Positions 1 through 9,814 of a stretch of 64,000 bases of DNA are shown piece after piece. How positions within the stretch are numbered: the stretch's first letter is position 1; every line of letters starts with the position of its first letter. Source of the DNA: Thermithiobacillus plumbiphilus (GTDB lineage: Bacteria > Pseudomonadota > Gammaproteobacteria > Acidithiobacillales > Thermithiobacillaceae); the NCBI RefSeq assembly GCF_038070005.1, contig NZ_JBBPCO010000004.1:62001-126000 (forward strand), written 5' to 3'. The translations under genes were made by a program, and so were the position numbers. The notes under the pieces are model-generated. The model made no database searches, was not told the DNA's origin, and was given only the letters and a program-made list of their open reading frames with translations.

Positions 1-2
1 AG

Positions 3-1259
3 ACCGATCACAAGGCGATGATCAGCATCCGGGACTACATCGAACGCAGCGGCACCGTAGAGGGCAAACGGCTGCTCGATCACTTTTCCGACGCACCCTT
101 CGGATGGTCGGCCGATACTACGCGCTATATTCTCGCCGCCATGGTGATGGCTGGCGAGATCAAGCTCAAGGTCTCGGGCCGCGAGGTGACGGCGGCAGGG
201 CAGCAGGCGATCGACGCGCTCAAGACCAACAATGCGTTCAAGCAGATCGGCGTCTCCCTACGCGACGAACGCCCGTCCATTGATACGTTGGGTCGAGCCG
301 CGGAACGGCTCACCGAGCTCGCAGGGGAAATGATCATTCCGCTCGAGCAGGAGATCAGCAAGGCGGCCGTGAAGCACTTCCCGCGCTTCCAGCACGAGTA
401 CGGCCCCCTGGCCGAGAAGCTGGATGGCTTGGGCATCCACGGCGGCGAACGTATGCGCCGGCTCACCCAGGATATCGCCGACGTACTCTTCACCGATGCG
501 TCCGACGCCCCGCAGCGCCTGGGGGCGGAAAGCTCTGCCCTCTATGACGACCTCAAGTGGGCACAGGAGATTCGCCGCGCCTTCGACAACGGCCTCCAGG
601 CAACCATCCGCGACTTGCAGAACCATCGCCGAGAAATCGAGGCCCTGCCAGACACGGGCGTGCCAGGCGATCTTCGCCGACAAGTGGCTGAAGAGCTCGG
701 GCTGCTTGCAGAGCGCCTGGCGCAGGAGGAGTTCTACAAGCACGTTGCCGATTTCAACTCGCTGCTGACACACCTGCAGAGTCGGGTGCGGGAAGCGGTG
801 ATCACCCTGGTTGATCAGCAGAAGGCACGGATCAAAGAAGGTGCCGAAGACCTCCAGCGCATCGCGGAATGGGACGAGCTGACCCAAGAGGAACGCGGCA
901 ATGCGGTCAGTCGTCTCGATGGCTTGGCTCTGGAGGCCGATCAGGATCTGGCCGGTCTCAAGAAACTGCTGGCGCGCGACTACGACATCAACAGCACCCT
1001 TGAAGATCTCAAGCGATCCATCCAGCGCCAGGGCCAGGAACGCATACGCAAGCGCCTGGAGGATGAGCGCGCCAAGACAGGTGAGAAAGGCCCAAGCAAG
1101 CTCGCCAGGTCCATCACCGTGCCGGTGAGGATGACTTCCGCCGCCGATATCGAAGCGCTCATACAGCAACTGCACGAGATCAAGGCTCAGATTGGCCTTT
1201 ATGCCGAGATTGAGGTGTCGTTTGTGGTCGGCGGCCAACCAGGAACGGGTGGAGAGTGA
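3..1259 (+). CDS. brxC: BrxC, BREX P-loop ATPase (C-terminal part, 5' end outside window)
   Basis: The reading frame is open to the window edge, so only the last 418 residues of a protein that is usually about 1200 residues are present. The visible part begins with a helical stretch containing GWSADTTRYILAAMVMAGEI, which matches the conserved late region of BrxC. It continues as a long, charged, mostly helical and probably coiled-coil region. The Walker A and B motifs must lie upstream of the window. BrxC is a core ATPase of BREX phage defence. Its stop codon sits just before the UvrD-like helicase start, so the two are translationally coupled. Assignment rests on the C-terminal motif and on the pglX, pglZ and brxL genes downstream. 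Confidence 0.85.
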   Translation, partial: TDHKAMISIRDYIERSGTVEGKRLLDHFSDAPFGWSADTTRYILAAMVMAGEIKLKVSGREVTAAGQQAIDALKTNNAFKQIGVSLRDERPSIDTLGRAAERLTELAGEMIIPLEQEISKAAVKHFPRFQHEYGPLAEKLDGLGIHGGERMRRLTQDIADVLFTDASDAPQRLGAESSALYDDLKWAQEIRRAFDNGLQATIRDLQNHRREIEALPDTGVPGDLRRQVAEELGLLAERLAQEEFYKHVADFNSLLTHLQSRVREAVITLVDQQKARIKEGAEDLQRIAEWDELTQEERGNAVSRLDGLALEADQDLAGLKKLLARDYDINSTLEDLKRSIQRQGQERIRKRLEDERAKTGEKGPSKLARSITVPVRMTSAADIEALIQQLHEIKAQIGLYAEIEVSFVVGGQPGTGGE

Positions 1260-1261
1260 CG

Positions 1262-3967
1262 ATGGCGCTGACTGCGGATTCCAAGCAACACGTCGAGGAC
1301 GTCGCCGAAGACGTCCTTGCCCAGTTCGAGCGCACTGCCTCGGCCGCCAAGGCAAAACTCGGCGAGGCGGCCAGTTTGACGACGGATGTGCTCGCCGGCG
1401 TCAACACGCTGACCTCGGGCTCAACGATTCAAAGGCTCAGGGAGATCGACAGCCAGAACCGCGCAAGCTACGAGCTGCTTTCAAGAGAGCCGGCAATTGC
1501 GCGCGTCGTGGTCGAGGACGAGGAAGGCGAGCGCCAGACCTACTATTTTTGCCGCGGCGACCAGGGGATGGCCAACCTCGGCGTGATCAGTTACCGGGCG
1601 CCGATCGGGCGCCTGGCGTCCCTGCCGATCGGGGAGGAGTTCCGGCGACCCGATGGCCGCGAACTCCACGTGCTTGAACGCACCCAACTGCGGCCCGCGG
1701 CGCTACCCGAGGGCTGGGATTCGCGGGACACGATCGTGGAGGCCGAGGCCTTCGGCCCCATCACGATCGAGTCGCTCAGGGCCTTGCTCACCAAGATCGC
1801 CGGCGAAGAGGTCACTGAAGACATCTTGGGGCAGCTCCTGGCCGAAGAGACGGTCAAGGCCAACGTCATCGAGGGGGTGCGCCGCAGCGTCATCACCAAG
1901 ATGGGGCTCAGGGATCAGCCCGTGCTCGATCAATACCAGGATGAAATCTTTCGCCTGCCGCTCGACAAGCGACTGTTGATCCTTGGGCCGCCTGGCACGG
2001 GCAAGACCACCACGCTGATCCGCCGCTTGGGGCAAAAGCTCGACACCGCCTTTCTCGAAGAAGGTGAGCAGCGTCTGGTGGACAGCCTCGGCACAACCCA
2101 GGGCGTCGCGCACTCCGACAGCTGGTTGATGTTCACACCCACGGAGCTGTTGAAGCAGTACCTGAAAGAGGCCTTTGCCCGCGAAGGCGTACCGGCCTCC
2201 GATCTGCGTATTCGCACCTGGCACGACTACCGCAGGGAGCTTGCAAGGAATGCCTTTGGCGTACTGAGGACAGCCACCGGCGGGGGCACCTTCGTGCTGA
2301 AGGACGGAGTTCGGAATCTCAATGCGGAGGCATTGGCACGGCCCACTGAATGGTACAGCGACTTCGACGCCTGGCAGCGCAGCGTCTATGTCCAGGAATC
2401 GCGGGATGCCACAGTCCTACTCAGCCAGGCTGCGTCGACTGAGGTCCGGGATCTCGGAAGTCGTTTGGCGAGCATCCTGGAGCGCGCCAGCGATGGCGCA
2501 TTGGCCTCTACCTTTGCGGCACTCGCTGCAGAGCTCCCCAAGGTGCAGGCCCTCGTCAGCAAGTTGAAGGAGGCCTCCGACGCGAAAATCAAAGGCGTAT
2601 TGAATCTTCAGCTCAACCGGAACAGGGCGTTTCTGGATGAGCTGGCGCGCTTCCTCGACGGGCTGCAACAAACCCAGGTCACCGACACCGACGAGGCCGA
2701 CGACCTCGATGCCGATGAGGAAGAGGAAGCCGCAGCACCGCGGACAGGCCGGGCCGCAGCGCTCAATGCCTATATGCAGGCCGTTCGCGCCCAGGCGCGA
2801 TCGGCCGCCGCAAAGCGCACGCTCAGCAAGACCTCTCGAACCGGCAAGATCGTCGAATGGCTGGGGGACCGCACCCTGACCGAAGCCGACCGTGCAGAGG
2901 TGGGCGCCAGTCTGCTGGTGCAGACTAGTGCGCGCCGCTTTACGAATCCGGTCAAGCGCTATGTCGACGGCATCCCAAAACGGTACCGGACTTTCCGGCG
3001 GCAACGCCAGGAAGGCGGCGCCTGGTACCTGAAGGATGGCTTCGAGGCCCGCGACATCCATCCGCTCGAACTGGACCTGGTGCTACTGGCCATCCTGCGC
3101 GCCGCGGGCGATCTGATCAGCAGGCCGAATGTCCTGCGCGATATCGACAGCCCGGCCTGGTCCTCGCTTCAACCTTTCCTCGGGCATTTCCGCAACCAGA
3201 TCCTGGTCGATGAAGCGACCGATTTCTCGCCCATTCAGCTCGCCTGCATGGGCGCATTGGCCCACCCACGCTTGCGCTCGATTTTCGCCTGCGGCGACTT
3301 CAACCAGCGGTTGACCACCTGGGGCGCGCGTTCCACCGACGACTTGAAGTGGGTGTTTCCCGACTTCGACATCAAGGAGATTGCAGTCTCCTACCGTCAG
3401 AGCAAGCAGCTCAACGAGCTTGCCCGCGCGATGATCCGCGCTGTCGGCGGGACGGAGCAGCACGTCAGTCTCCCCGCACACGTCGACAGCAATGGCGTTG
3501 CACCGGCCTTGCTGGAATACGCCGCCGGTGAAGATGTAGTGGCCTGGCTTGCCGACCGCATCCGTGAGATCGAGCGCTTTGTCGGCCAACTGCCGTCCAC
3601 GGCCATCTTCGTCAATTCGGAGGCTGAAGTCGCCCCGGTTGCCGATGCGCTCAACACCGTCCTGGCCGAGCACAACATTCAAGTCATCGCCTGCCGTGAG
3701 GGCCAGGCCGTGGGACAGGAGAGCAACGTCCGAGTATTCGATGTCCAGCACATCAAGGGGCTGGAATTCGAGGCGGTGTTCTTCGTGGCCATTGACCGGC
3801 TCGCCGCCCTGCATCCCGAGCTGTTCGACAAATACCTCTACGTGGGCACCACCCGGGCAGCCACGTACCTGGGCCTGACCTGCGAGGGAGCGATGCCGGC
3901 GGCCATTGAGAGCTTGCGCACTCACTTTGGTCAGGATTGGCGGACACCGGTGGCGGGCACAGCTTAG
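1262..3967 (+). CDS. UvrD/Rep-like superfamily 1 helicase within the BREX operon
   Basis: The 901-residue protein has the SF1A helicase motifs in order: Walker A GPPGTGKTT near residue 242, a DEAT box (LVDEATDFSP) near residue 650, the SYRQS motif, a QHIKGLEFE motif V, and YVGTTRA near residue 859. The N-terminal 230 residues are not a recognised helicase part and may bind partners or DNA. An acidic stretch (EADDLDADEEEEA) lies around residue 480. ATG at 1262 is preferred over GTG at 1256 because GGAG lies 7 bases upstream of it. The gene sits between brxC and pglX, where standard type 1 BREX loci have no gene, so it is probably an accessory DNA translocase or unwindase of this system. That role is inferred from position only. 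Confidence 0.85.
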   Translation: MALTADSKQHVEDVAEDVLAQFERTASAAKAKLGEAASLTTDVLAGVNTLTSGSTIQRLREIDSQNRASYELLSREPAIARVVVEDEEGERQTYYFCRGDQGMANLGVISYRAPIGRLASLPIGEEFRRPDGRELHVLERTQLRPAALPEGWDSRDTIVEAEAFGPITIESLRALLTKIAGEEVTEDILGQLLAEETVKANVIEGVRRSVITKMGLRDQPVLDQYQDEIFRLPLDKRLLILGPPGTGKTTTLIRRLGQKLDTAFLEEGEQRLVDSLGTTQGVAHSDSWLMFTPTELLKQYLKEAFAREGVPASDLRIRTWHDYRRELARNAFGVLRTATGGGTFVLKDGVRNLNAEALARPTEWYSDFDAWQRSVYVQESRDATVLLSQAASTEVRDLGSRLASILERASDGALASTFAALAAELPKVQALVSKLKEASDAKIKGVLNLQLNRNRAFLDELARFLDGLQQTQVTDTDEADDLDADEEEEAAAPRTGRAAALNAYMQAVRAQARSAAAKRTLSKTSRTGKIVEWLGDRTLTEADRAEVGASLLVQTSARRFTNPVKRYVDGIPKRYRTFRRQRQEGGAWYLKDGFEARDIHPLELDLVLLAILRAAGDLISRPNVLRDIDSPAWSSLQPFLGHFRNQILVDEATDFSPIQLACMGALAHPRLRSIFACGDFNQRLTTWGARSTDDLKWVFPDFDIKEIAVSYRQSKQLNELARAMIRAVGGTEQHVSLPAHVDSNGVAPALLEYAAGEDVVAWLADRIREIERFVGQLPSTAIFVNSEAEVAPVADALNTVLAEHNIQVIACREGQAVGQESNVRVFDVQHIKGLEFEAVFFVAIDRLAALHPELFDKYLYVGTTRAATYLGLTCEGAMPAAIESLRTHFGQDWRTPVAGTA

Positions 3968-3985
3968 AACAACAGGAACCGATTG

Positions 3986-6900
3986 ATGGCCTTCGACCAA
4001 ACAACAAGAAAGCGTCTTAGCGACTTCGTCAACGAGGCGCGCCGCACGCTTGAGGAAGAGTTCACCCGTCAGCTTCAGAACGATTACGGTCTCGATCCCG
4101 TTTTGGGCGCCGTCACTGCGATCGACAGCCTGCGCCACCTGAACGACGCGCAGCGGGAGACCGCGCGCATCCTGCGCGATACCCTGGCGCACTACTGCGC
4201 TGCAGAGCATGTCGAGACCCAAGCCGGCCTGGACCGCATCGTGCGCGAGCAAGCCTTTACCGTGCTCAACCGCCTGGCGGCCCTGCGCATGGCGGAGGCC
4301 CGTGGATTGCTGATCGAATCGGTGGGCAACGGATACCAGGCGAAAGGCTTCCAGCTCTATGCGCGGCTTGCCGGTACCGGCCTGGGCGAGACGGGCGACG
4401 CCTATCGGGTCTATCTCTTCAGCGTCTTCGACGAGCTGGCGCAGGACCTTCCCAGCCTGTTCGACCGCTACTCGCCCCAAGGCCGCCTGTTTCCGCGCGA
4501 GGCGGCCCTGCTCGGGGTGCTCGCCCTGATCAATGATCCGGAGATCGAGCCGCTATGGGCCGAGGACGAGACCATCGGCTGGATCTACCAGTACTTCAAT
4601 TCCAAGGAAGAGCGCAAGGCGATGCGGGACGCCAGCCAGGCGCCGCGCAACAGCCGCGAGCTGGCCGTTCGCAACCAGTTCTTCACCCCGCGCTATGTGG
4701 TGGAGTTCCTGGTGGACAACACCCTGGGTAGGCTCTGGTTCAACGCCACCAGCGGCCAGACGGCGCTGCGCGAGCGGTGCCAGTACCTGCTGGTGAAGCC
4801 CGACGAGCAGCGCCAGGCAACCGCGCGCCTGCGCGACCCCAGGACGCTGAAACTGCTCGACCCCGCCTGCGGCTCGATGCACTTCGGCCTCTACGCCTTC
4901 GACCTGTTTCTGGAAATATATCGCGAGGCCTGGGCGTGGGAGCAGCAGCATGGCCCCGGTTCGCTTGATGTTTCGACCCAACCGGAGACAGACCTCAAAC
5001 CGCTTTGCCAGACCTATCTGGACGAGGCTGCATTCCTGCGGGATGTGCCACGCCTGATCATCGAGAACAACATTTACGGTGTAGACATCGACCCCCGTGC
5101 TGCGCAGATTGCCACGTTGGCTCTCTGGTTGCGGGCGCAGCGGGCCTGGCATGAGGCACGCATCCCGGCCAAGGATCGTCCCGCCATAGGCCGCGGGCAC
5201 GTACTCGCCGCCGTGGCACCTCCAGCGGAGCGGGAGCTGCACCAGCAGATCGCTGCTGTACTGGATCATCTCGATGCCGAGCTGTTCGATAAGACCCTAC
5301 AACTGCTCAAGGGCCTGCCCGAGCTGGGCGTGCTGCTGCAAGTGGAACGTGAACTGCCCCATCTGATCCGGGAGGTCTATGGCGAGCACGGCCCCATGTT
5401 CAAGGAGGCGGACATGGAGCAGTGGCGCAAGGCGGAGGGGCGCTTGCGTAAGGCGCTAACCGAGTTCGCCCAAGCGGCGAAATCGACTTACCAGGGACGT
5501 CTGTTTGTTCAGGATGCGCTGCATGGCTTGAGGCTGGTTGACCTGGCCCGCGAAACGTTCGACGTGGTGGTAATGAATCCACCTTTCGGCGAGGCCGCCG
5601 AGCGGGCTCGTGATTACCAAAAGCAGACGTATCCGAACTCCCATCAGGACATTTTTCAGTGCTTCGTTGAGCGCGCTCTCGAGATCACCCGAACGAGCGG
5701 CATGGTGGGTGTCCTCAGCGCCCGTACCGGGTTCTTCATGGGAGACAGCGAGTCGTGGCGAACGGAGGTTGTCTGGAAGAATCAGTTGCTCCTTTTTGCC
5801 GATCTCGGTCTCGGTGTGCTTGATGACGCCCTTGTGGAGGCCGCTGCATATGTCATTCAGCACGGCGTTGGAGAGGATCACCGGATCGTCGCAAGCCGAC
5901 ACCTTGCCACGCGCGACAAGGAGACCAGCCTTCTCAAGGCCAATCAGGAAATCCAGAAGCCAGTCGCTGACCGGCGAGATGTGTTTGTTATCCCACAGGA
6001 TGTCATTCAGAGAATTCCCGGGAACGTCTTTGCTTATTGGGCACCTGTTGTCTTCCTCGATCGCTTTCAAGTAGCCGAGTCGTTCCAAGAAAACGTTGCA
6101 ACGGTGCGGCAGGGGCTTGCCACAGCTGACGATTTCCGGTTCGTCCGACTGGCCTGGGAGGTTCCTCCGGCGGCGATTGGTACAGAGCAGCGGTGGCGTC
6201 GATTCTCAAAAGGCGGTGAGTATTCGCCCCCTTATGACGACATCCATCTGCTAGTCGATTGGGGAGTCGACGGCGAGCAAATCAAGGCGTCCGTGTGCCA
6301 GAAGTATCCCTATTTGAATGGAAACTGGTCGTTCGTCGTCAAGAACAGCGATCTGTATTTCCAAGCGGGTGCCACTTATACAGTGCGAACCGCAAGTGCT
6401 TTTGCGGCCAAGGTACTTCCGGCAGGATGCATCTTCAGTCACAACGCGCAGAGCTGGTTCATTGACGACCGAAAGTTATTGCAGCGGTCGATCGTTTATT
6501 TCCTTAGTAGAGTTTCGCAGGCTTACCTTGAACTAGCTGTTGGTGGCGGTGATATCGCTACCTCCGGTAGCGCCGCGCGCCGATACACGACCAAAGTCGT
6601 GAATTCCATACCAGCGTCTGTCATAAGCAATCTAGCGTACGACGGATTCGACGAGGACTGTGACTCGCTCTTTAGGCTGGTCGCCTATGACCAATCGTTG
6701 GACGAGACGACCTGCTTCTTTGCTGGCTATTCACTCAGTAACGTCAAGAATCTTAGTGAAGCAGCTCATCGGATAACTGCCGTGAGGCAGCGCCTGGTGA
6801 CCGAAGCTCTCCGCGCGAGTTTCCGTATCGACACCGCTGTTACGCAGGCATGGAACCTGTCGCAGGCGGAGATTGAATACGTTCGGGCCGAGGTTGGGCC

Positions 6901-8029
6901 ACATCTCTGCGAGTATGGGGATGAAGCTTCGGTCGACGATGTTTCCTCGCTGTGGACTCTGCCCGTAGACCAGCTGATCAGACGAGGGGTCGAACAAGAC
7001 GGCGCGTCCCGATGGCTCACGAAGAAGAGCTACTTTGTCGATCGTAAGACAGAGTTGATTTGCCACTTGCTTCGATGTTCCCCGGAGTCAGTCGAGCGGG
7101 CTGTTTCCACTCTTGCGATAGATAAGAGGCAGATGGCGGAAAGAGTCGTCTCCTATGCGGTCGGCATGGCTTTCGGTCGTTGGACTGAGGACGAGGTGGA
7201 CAGGGGCCCCCTGGATCACTTTGTAAGCAACCCGTTCGATGAGCTTCCCAGGGTGCCCCCGGCCGCACAGCGAAGCAAGAGTGGGAAATCTATTCTTGTT
7301 AGCGATACAGGGCATTCAAGAGCAATTATTGCCGCTGTTCAGAATGCCCTTGCGAGCATGTGGCCTAGTAATGCGGGCGGCATCGAGGGTGAAATCCTTG
7401 AGGCATTGGGTTGCGATCTGGATCAGTATTTCGAGAGGGGGTTTTTCCCGGCACATATTGCTCAATACGGCAAGAGCCGACGCACCGCACCCATCTATTG
7501 GCCACTCTCCACTGCGTCTGGTAGCTACGTTCTATGGATTTATTACGCAGCGCTTTCCAGCCAGACGCTCTACACCGCCATCAACGACTTCGTCGAGCCC
7601 AAGCTCAAGCAGGTGAGCGAGGCCACCGTCCAGTTGCGCAACAAGGGCGCCGGCCGCAGCCGTGCGGAGGAAAAGCAGTTCGAGGAACTCCAGGCCTTCG
7701 AGCTGGAGCTGATCGAGCTGCGTGACACCCTGCTCAAGCTCGCGCCGACCTACAAGCCTAACCACGACGACGGCGTGCAGATTTCCGCCGCGCCGCTGTG
7801 GCCGCTCTTCCGCCACAAGCCCTGGCAGAAGGTGCTCAAGGACACGTGGGAGAAGCTCAAGAAAGGCGAGTACGACTGGGCGCACCTAGCCATGAACTAC
7901 TGGCCTGAGCGGGTGCGCGAGAAATGCAAGACCGACAAGTCGCTGGCCATCGCCCATGGGCTCGAAGAGATCTACGAGGAGCCGGAAGCGAAGCCCAAGA
8001 AGACACGCGGCCGGAAGAAGGGAGGATGA
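3986..8029 (+). CDS. pglX: PglX, BREX adenine-specific DNA methyltransferase
   Basis: PglX methylates adenine in a host recognition motif, so BREX can tell self from phage DNA; it is also needed for defence. The 1347-residue length fits the family. The SAM-binding motif DPACGSMHFGL is near residue 292 and the catalytic NPPFG motif near residue 531. ATG 3986 has AGGA 8 bases upstream; a TTG directly before it is less likely. From roughly 5560 to 7540 the base composition drops sharply (for example 25 of 60 bases are G or C at 6301-6360, against 44 of 60 at 4621-4680), then returns to high GC. This block corresponds to the region expected to recognise the target sequence and suggests replacement by recombination. 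Confidence 0.92.
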   Translation: MAFDQTTRKRLSDFVNEARRTLEEEFTRQLQNDYGLDPVLGAVTAIDSLRHLNDAQRETARILRDTLAHYCAAEHVETQAGLDRIVREQAFTVLNRLAALRMAEARGLLIESVGNGYQAKGFQLYARLAGTGLGETGDAYRVYLFSVFDELAQDLPSLFDRYSPQGRLFPREAALLGVLALINDPEIEPLWAEDETIGWIYQYFNSKEERKAMRDASQAPRNSRELAVRNQFFTPRYVVEFLVDNTLGRLWFNATSGQTALRERCQYLLVKPDEQRQATARLRDPRTLKLLDPACGSMHFGLYAFDLFLEIYREAWAWEQQHGPGSLDVSTQPETDLKPLCQTYLDEAAFLRDVPRLIIENNIYGVDIDPRAAQIATLALWLRAQRAWHEARIPAKDRPAIGRGHVLAAVAPPAERELHQQIAAVLDHLDAELFDKTLQLLKGLPELGVLLQVERELPHLIREVYGEHGPMFKEADMEQWRKAEGRLRKALTEFAQAAKSTYQGRLFVQDALHGLRLVDLARETFDVVVMNPPFGEAAERARDYQKQTYPNSHQDIFQCFVERALEITRTSGMVGVLSARTGFFMGDSESWRTEVVWKNQLLLFADLGLGVLDDALVEAAAYVIQHGVGEDHRIVASRHLATRDKETSLLKANQEIQKPVADRRDVFVIPQDVIQRIPGNVFAYWAPVVFLDRFQVAESFQENVATVRQGLATADDFRFVRLAWEVPPAAIGTEQRWRRFSKGGEYSPPYDDIHLLVDWGVDGEQIKASVCQKYPYLNGNWSFVVKNSDLYFQAGATYTVRTASAFAAKVLPAGCIFSHNAQSWFIDDRKLLQRSIVYFLSRVSQAYLELAVGGGDIATSGSAARRYTTKVVNSIPASVISNLAYDGFDEDCDSLFRLVAYDQSLDETTCFFAGYSLSNVKNLSEAAHRITAVRQRLVTEALRASFRIDTAVTQAWNLSQAEIEYVRAEVGPHLCEYGDEASVDDVSSLWTLPVDQLIRRGVEQDGASRWLTKKSYFVDRKTELICHLLRCSPESVERAVSTLAIDKRQMAERVVSYAVGMAFGRWTEDEVDRGPLDHFVSNPFDELPRVPPAAQRSKSGKSILVSDTGHSRAIIAAVQNALASMWPSNAGGIEGEILEALGCDLDQYFERGFFPAHIAQYGKSRRTAPIYWPLSTASGSYVLWIYYAALSSQTLYTAINDFVEPKLKQVSEATVQLRNKGAGRSRAEEKQFEELQAFELELIELRDTLLKLAPTYKPNHDDGVQISAAPLWPLFRHKPWQKVLKDTWEKLKKGEYDWAHLAMNYWPERVREKCKTDKSLAIAHGLEEIYEEPEAKPKKTRGRKKGG

Positions 8030-8030
8030 G

Positions 8031-8744
8031 ATGAGCGATGACGCGCCGAACTTTGTCGAACGGATTGTCTGCCTGGCTAATTCCAGGAAGATCGCGGGGC
8101 GCTGTGTCGCCGGCAAGCGCCTCGGCGACCGGTCGTGGTTTCGCCCAATCAGCGATCGGCCGGGGCACGAAATTTCCGAGTTCGACCGTCGCTATTCGGA
8201 TGGCAAGACGGCGCAGTTGCTCGATGTCATCGAAATTCCATGCATCGAGGAACGGCCCCACGGGCACCAGAGAGAGAACGTGCTGATCGACGATCGGTTC
8301 TATTGGGAGAAGAAGGGGCGCGCGTCCTGGCAGGACGTTGGTGCCCTGGTCGACCCGGACGCGGACCTTTGGACGAACGGTTTCAGCGCGTACTACAACC
8401 GAAACAACCGCGTCCCGGAGGCGCTCATTGACGAAGACGGCGGGTCCCTGCGCTTGATCGAACTGGATGAGATCGTCCTCCATGCGGGCCCCAAGGCCCC
8501 GGATTTCGGCAACACGAAGCTGATCGTGCGGGCGAGTTTCGAGCATCGAGGTCAGAGATACAAGCTGGACCTGACCGATCCGGAATATGAGGCAGCCTGC
8601 CTCGAACAAGGGGCTGGCGAGTATCACCTCGAGTCGGTGATCGCGTGCGTGAGCCTGTCCGAGCTGCACACGAACCAGAACGGCGAAACCTTCGCTTACA
8701 AGCTGGTGGCTTCCATCATCACGCCAGAGAGGGTTGGTGCATGA
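8031..8744 (+). CDS. Dual OB-fold-like protein in BREX operon
   Basis: A 237-residue protein beginning one base after the pglX stop codon. It starts with a conserved FVERIVCLANSRKIAGRC stretch and contains WFRPISDRPG. Both fit, from memory, the family described as dual OB-containing proteins that travel with DUF488 genes in defence islands. No catalytic motif is obvious; beta-rich segments are consistent with a nucleic-acid or nucleotide-binding fold. Its stop overlaps the next gene as ATGA, so the trio with the two DUF488 genes is probably made together. Function is unknown. The alternative is a generic hypothetical protein. Confidence 0.6.
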   Translation: MSDDAPNFVERIVCLANSRKIAGRCVAGKRLGDRSWFRPISDRPGHEISEFDRRYSDGKTAQLLDVIEIPCIEERPHGHQRENVLIDDRFYWEKKGRASWQDVGALVDPDADLWTNGFSAYYNRNNRVPEALIDEDGGSLRLIELDEIVLHAGPKAPDFGNTKLIVRASFEHRGQRYKLDLTDPEYEAACLEQGAGEYHLESVIACVSLSELHTNQNGETFAYKLVASIITPERVGA

Positions 8745-9358
8745 GTGTGCTGTTCACCGTCGGGCACTCCACCCACCCGATCGAGGTGTTTGTCGGGCTG
8801 CTGAAGCAGCACGGCATCACGGCGCTGGCGGATGTGCGCTCGCATCCCTATAGCCGACACTTTCCGCAGTATTCCCAGGAGGCATTGAAGGCTGCGCTTG
8901 CCAGGGAGCAGATCGCCTACGTATTCCTCGGCAAGGAGCTGGGAGCCAGGAGCGAAAACCCGGCCTGCTACCGCCAGGGTAAGGTGCAGTACGAGCTCCT
9001 CGCCAAGGAGCCGCAATTTGCCGTTGGGCTGGAACGTCTGCGCGCGGGCATCGAGCGGTTCCGCATCACCTTGATGTGCGCCGAGAAGGATCCCTTGGAT
9101 TGCCATCGAGCCGTGCTGGTCGCGCGTCGGGTTTTTGAGTCCGGTACCCCGGTTGAGCACATCCACGCGGATGGCCACCTGGAGAAGCATGCGGAAATGG
9201 AAGCCCGCATGCTCGACCTGCTGAAAATGTCCGATGCGGACATGTTCAGAAGCCGGGAAGAGATACTCGTCGATGCTTACCGCATTCGAGGCGAACAAAT
9301 CGCTTATGAGGACGAGGCGATGTTGAAGGAAGAGAGCGGCGACAGGAGGCCGGGATGA
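8741..9358 (+). CDS. DUF488 family protein (long form)
   Basis: A 205-residue protein opening with LFTVGHSTHPIEVF and containing DVRSHPYSRHFPQYS. It also contains the family hallmark CAEKDPLDCHR near residue 120, two cysteines and a histidine-arginine pair that could form an active or metal site. This is diagnostic of DUF488. The biochemical activity of the family is not established. It overlaps the dual-OB gene by four bases and the second DUF488 gene by four bases, so all three look like one translational unit inserted between pglX and pglZ. It may be an accessory effector or a modification reader of this BREX variant; that is inference from context. Confidence 0.85.
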   Translation: MSVLFTVGHSTHPIEVFVGLLKQHGITALADVRSHPYSRHFPQYSQEALKAALAREQIAYVFLGKELGARSENPACYRQGKVQYELLAKEPQFAVGLERLRAGIERFRITLMCAEKDPLDCHRAVLVARRVFESGTPVEHIHADGHLEKHAEMEARMLDLLKMSDADMFRSREEILVDAYRIRGEQIAYEDEAMLKEESGDRRPG

Positions 9359-9789
9359 AGGTATTTACCATCGGTTTCACCAAGAAGAACGCCGAGCAGT
9401 TCTTCACGCGCCTCAAGCAACCCGGCTTGGTCAGGCTGGTCGACGCACGGCTCAACAACGTGTCTCAGCTCGCGGGTTTCACGAAAAAGGATGATCTTCG
9501 GTTCTTCCTGCGCGAGATCAACGGCATCGACTACGTCCACCGTCCCGACCTGGCTCCGACCAAGGAGATTCTCGACGAGTACAAGAAAAACGGCGGGGAC
9601 TGGTCCGCCTACGAGCGGAAGTTCATGGAATTGATGGCTCGTCGAAGAATCGAGGAAAAGGTTCCCAAGGAACTCATTGATGGCGGGTGCCTGCTTTGCA
9701 GCGAGCCGACCCCAGAGCATTGCCATCGTCGGCTGGTGGCCGAGCACTTGCGGTCACGCTGGGGTGACCTCGAAATCATTCATCTATGA
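9355..9789 (+). CDS. DUF488 family protein (short form)
   Basis: A 144-residue second DUF488 protein. It starts KVFTIGFTKKNAEQF, has the region LVDARLNNVSQLAGF, and ends with the hallmark LLCSEPTPEHCHRRLVAEHL. It is shorter and quite different from the preceding DUF488 protein, so the two are diverged paralogues and not a recent duplication. They may act as a heteromer. The start overlaps the upstream stop as ATGA, and a short 25-base gap separates it from pglZ. Function unknown. Confidence 0.85.
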   Translation: MKVFTIGFTKKNAEQFFTRLKQPGLVRLVDARLNNVSQLAGFTKKDDLRFFLREINGIDYVHRPDLAPTKEILDEYKKNGGDWSAYERKFMELMARRRIEEKVPKELIDGGCLLCSEPTPEHCHRRLVAEHLRSRWGDLEIIHL

Positions 9790-9814
9790 CAGCTCACCAG
9801 GGGGAATCTGGATA

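Noticed and set aside
3083-4480. Long open frame on the minus strand across the helicase and pglX genes
   Set aside because: Mirror of high-GC coding sequence; the plus-strand genes have clear domain motifs and coupled starts.
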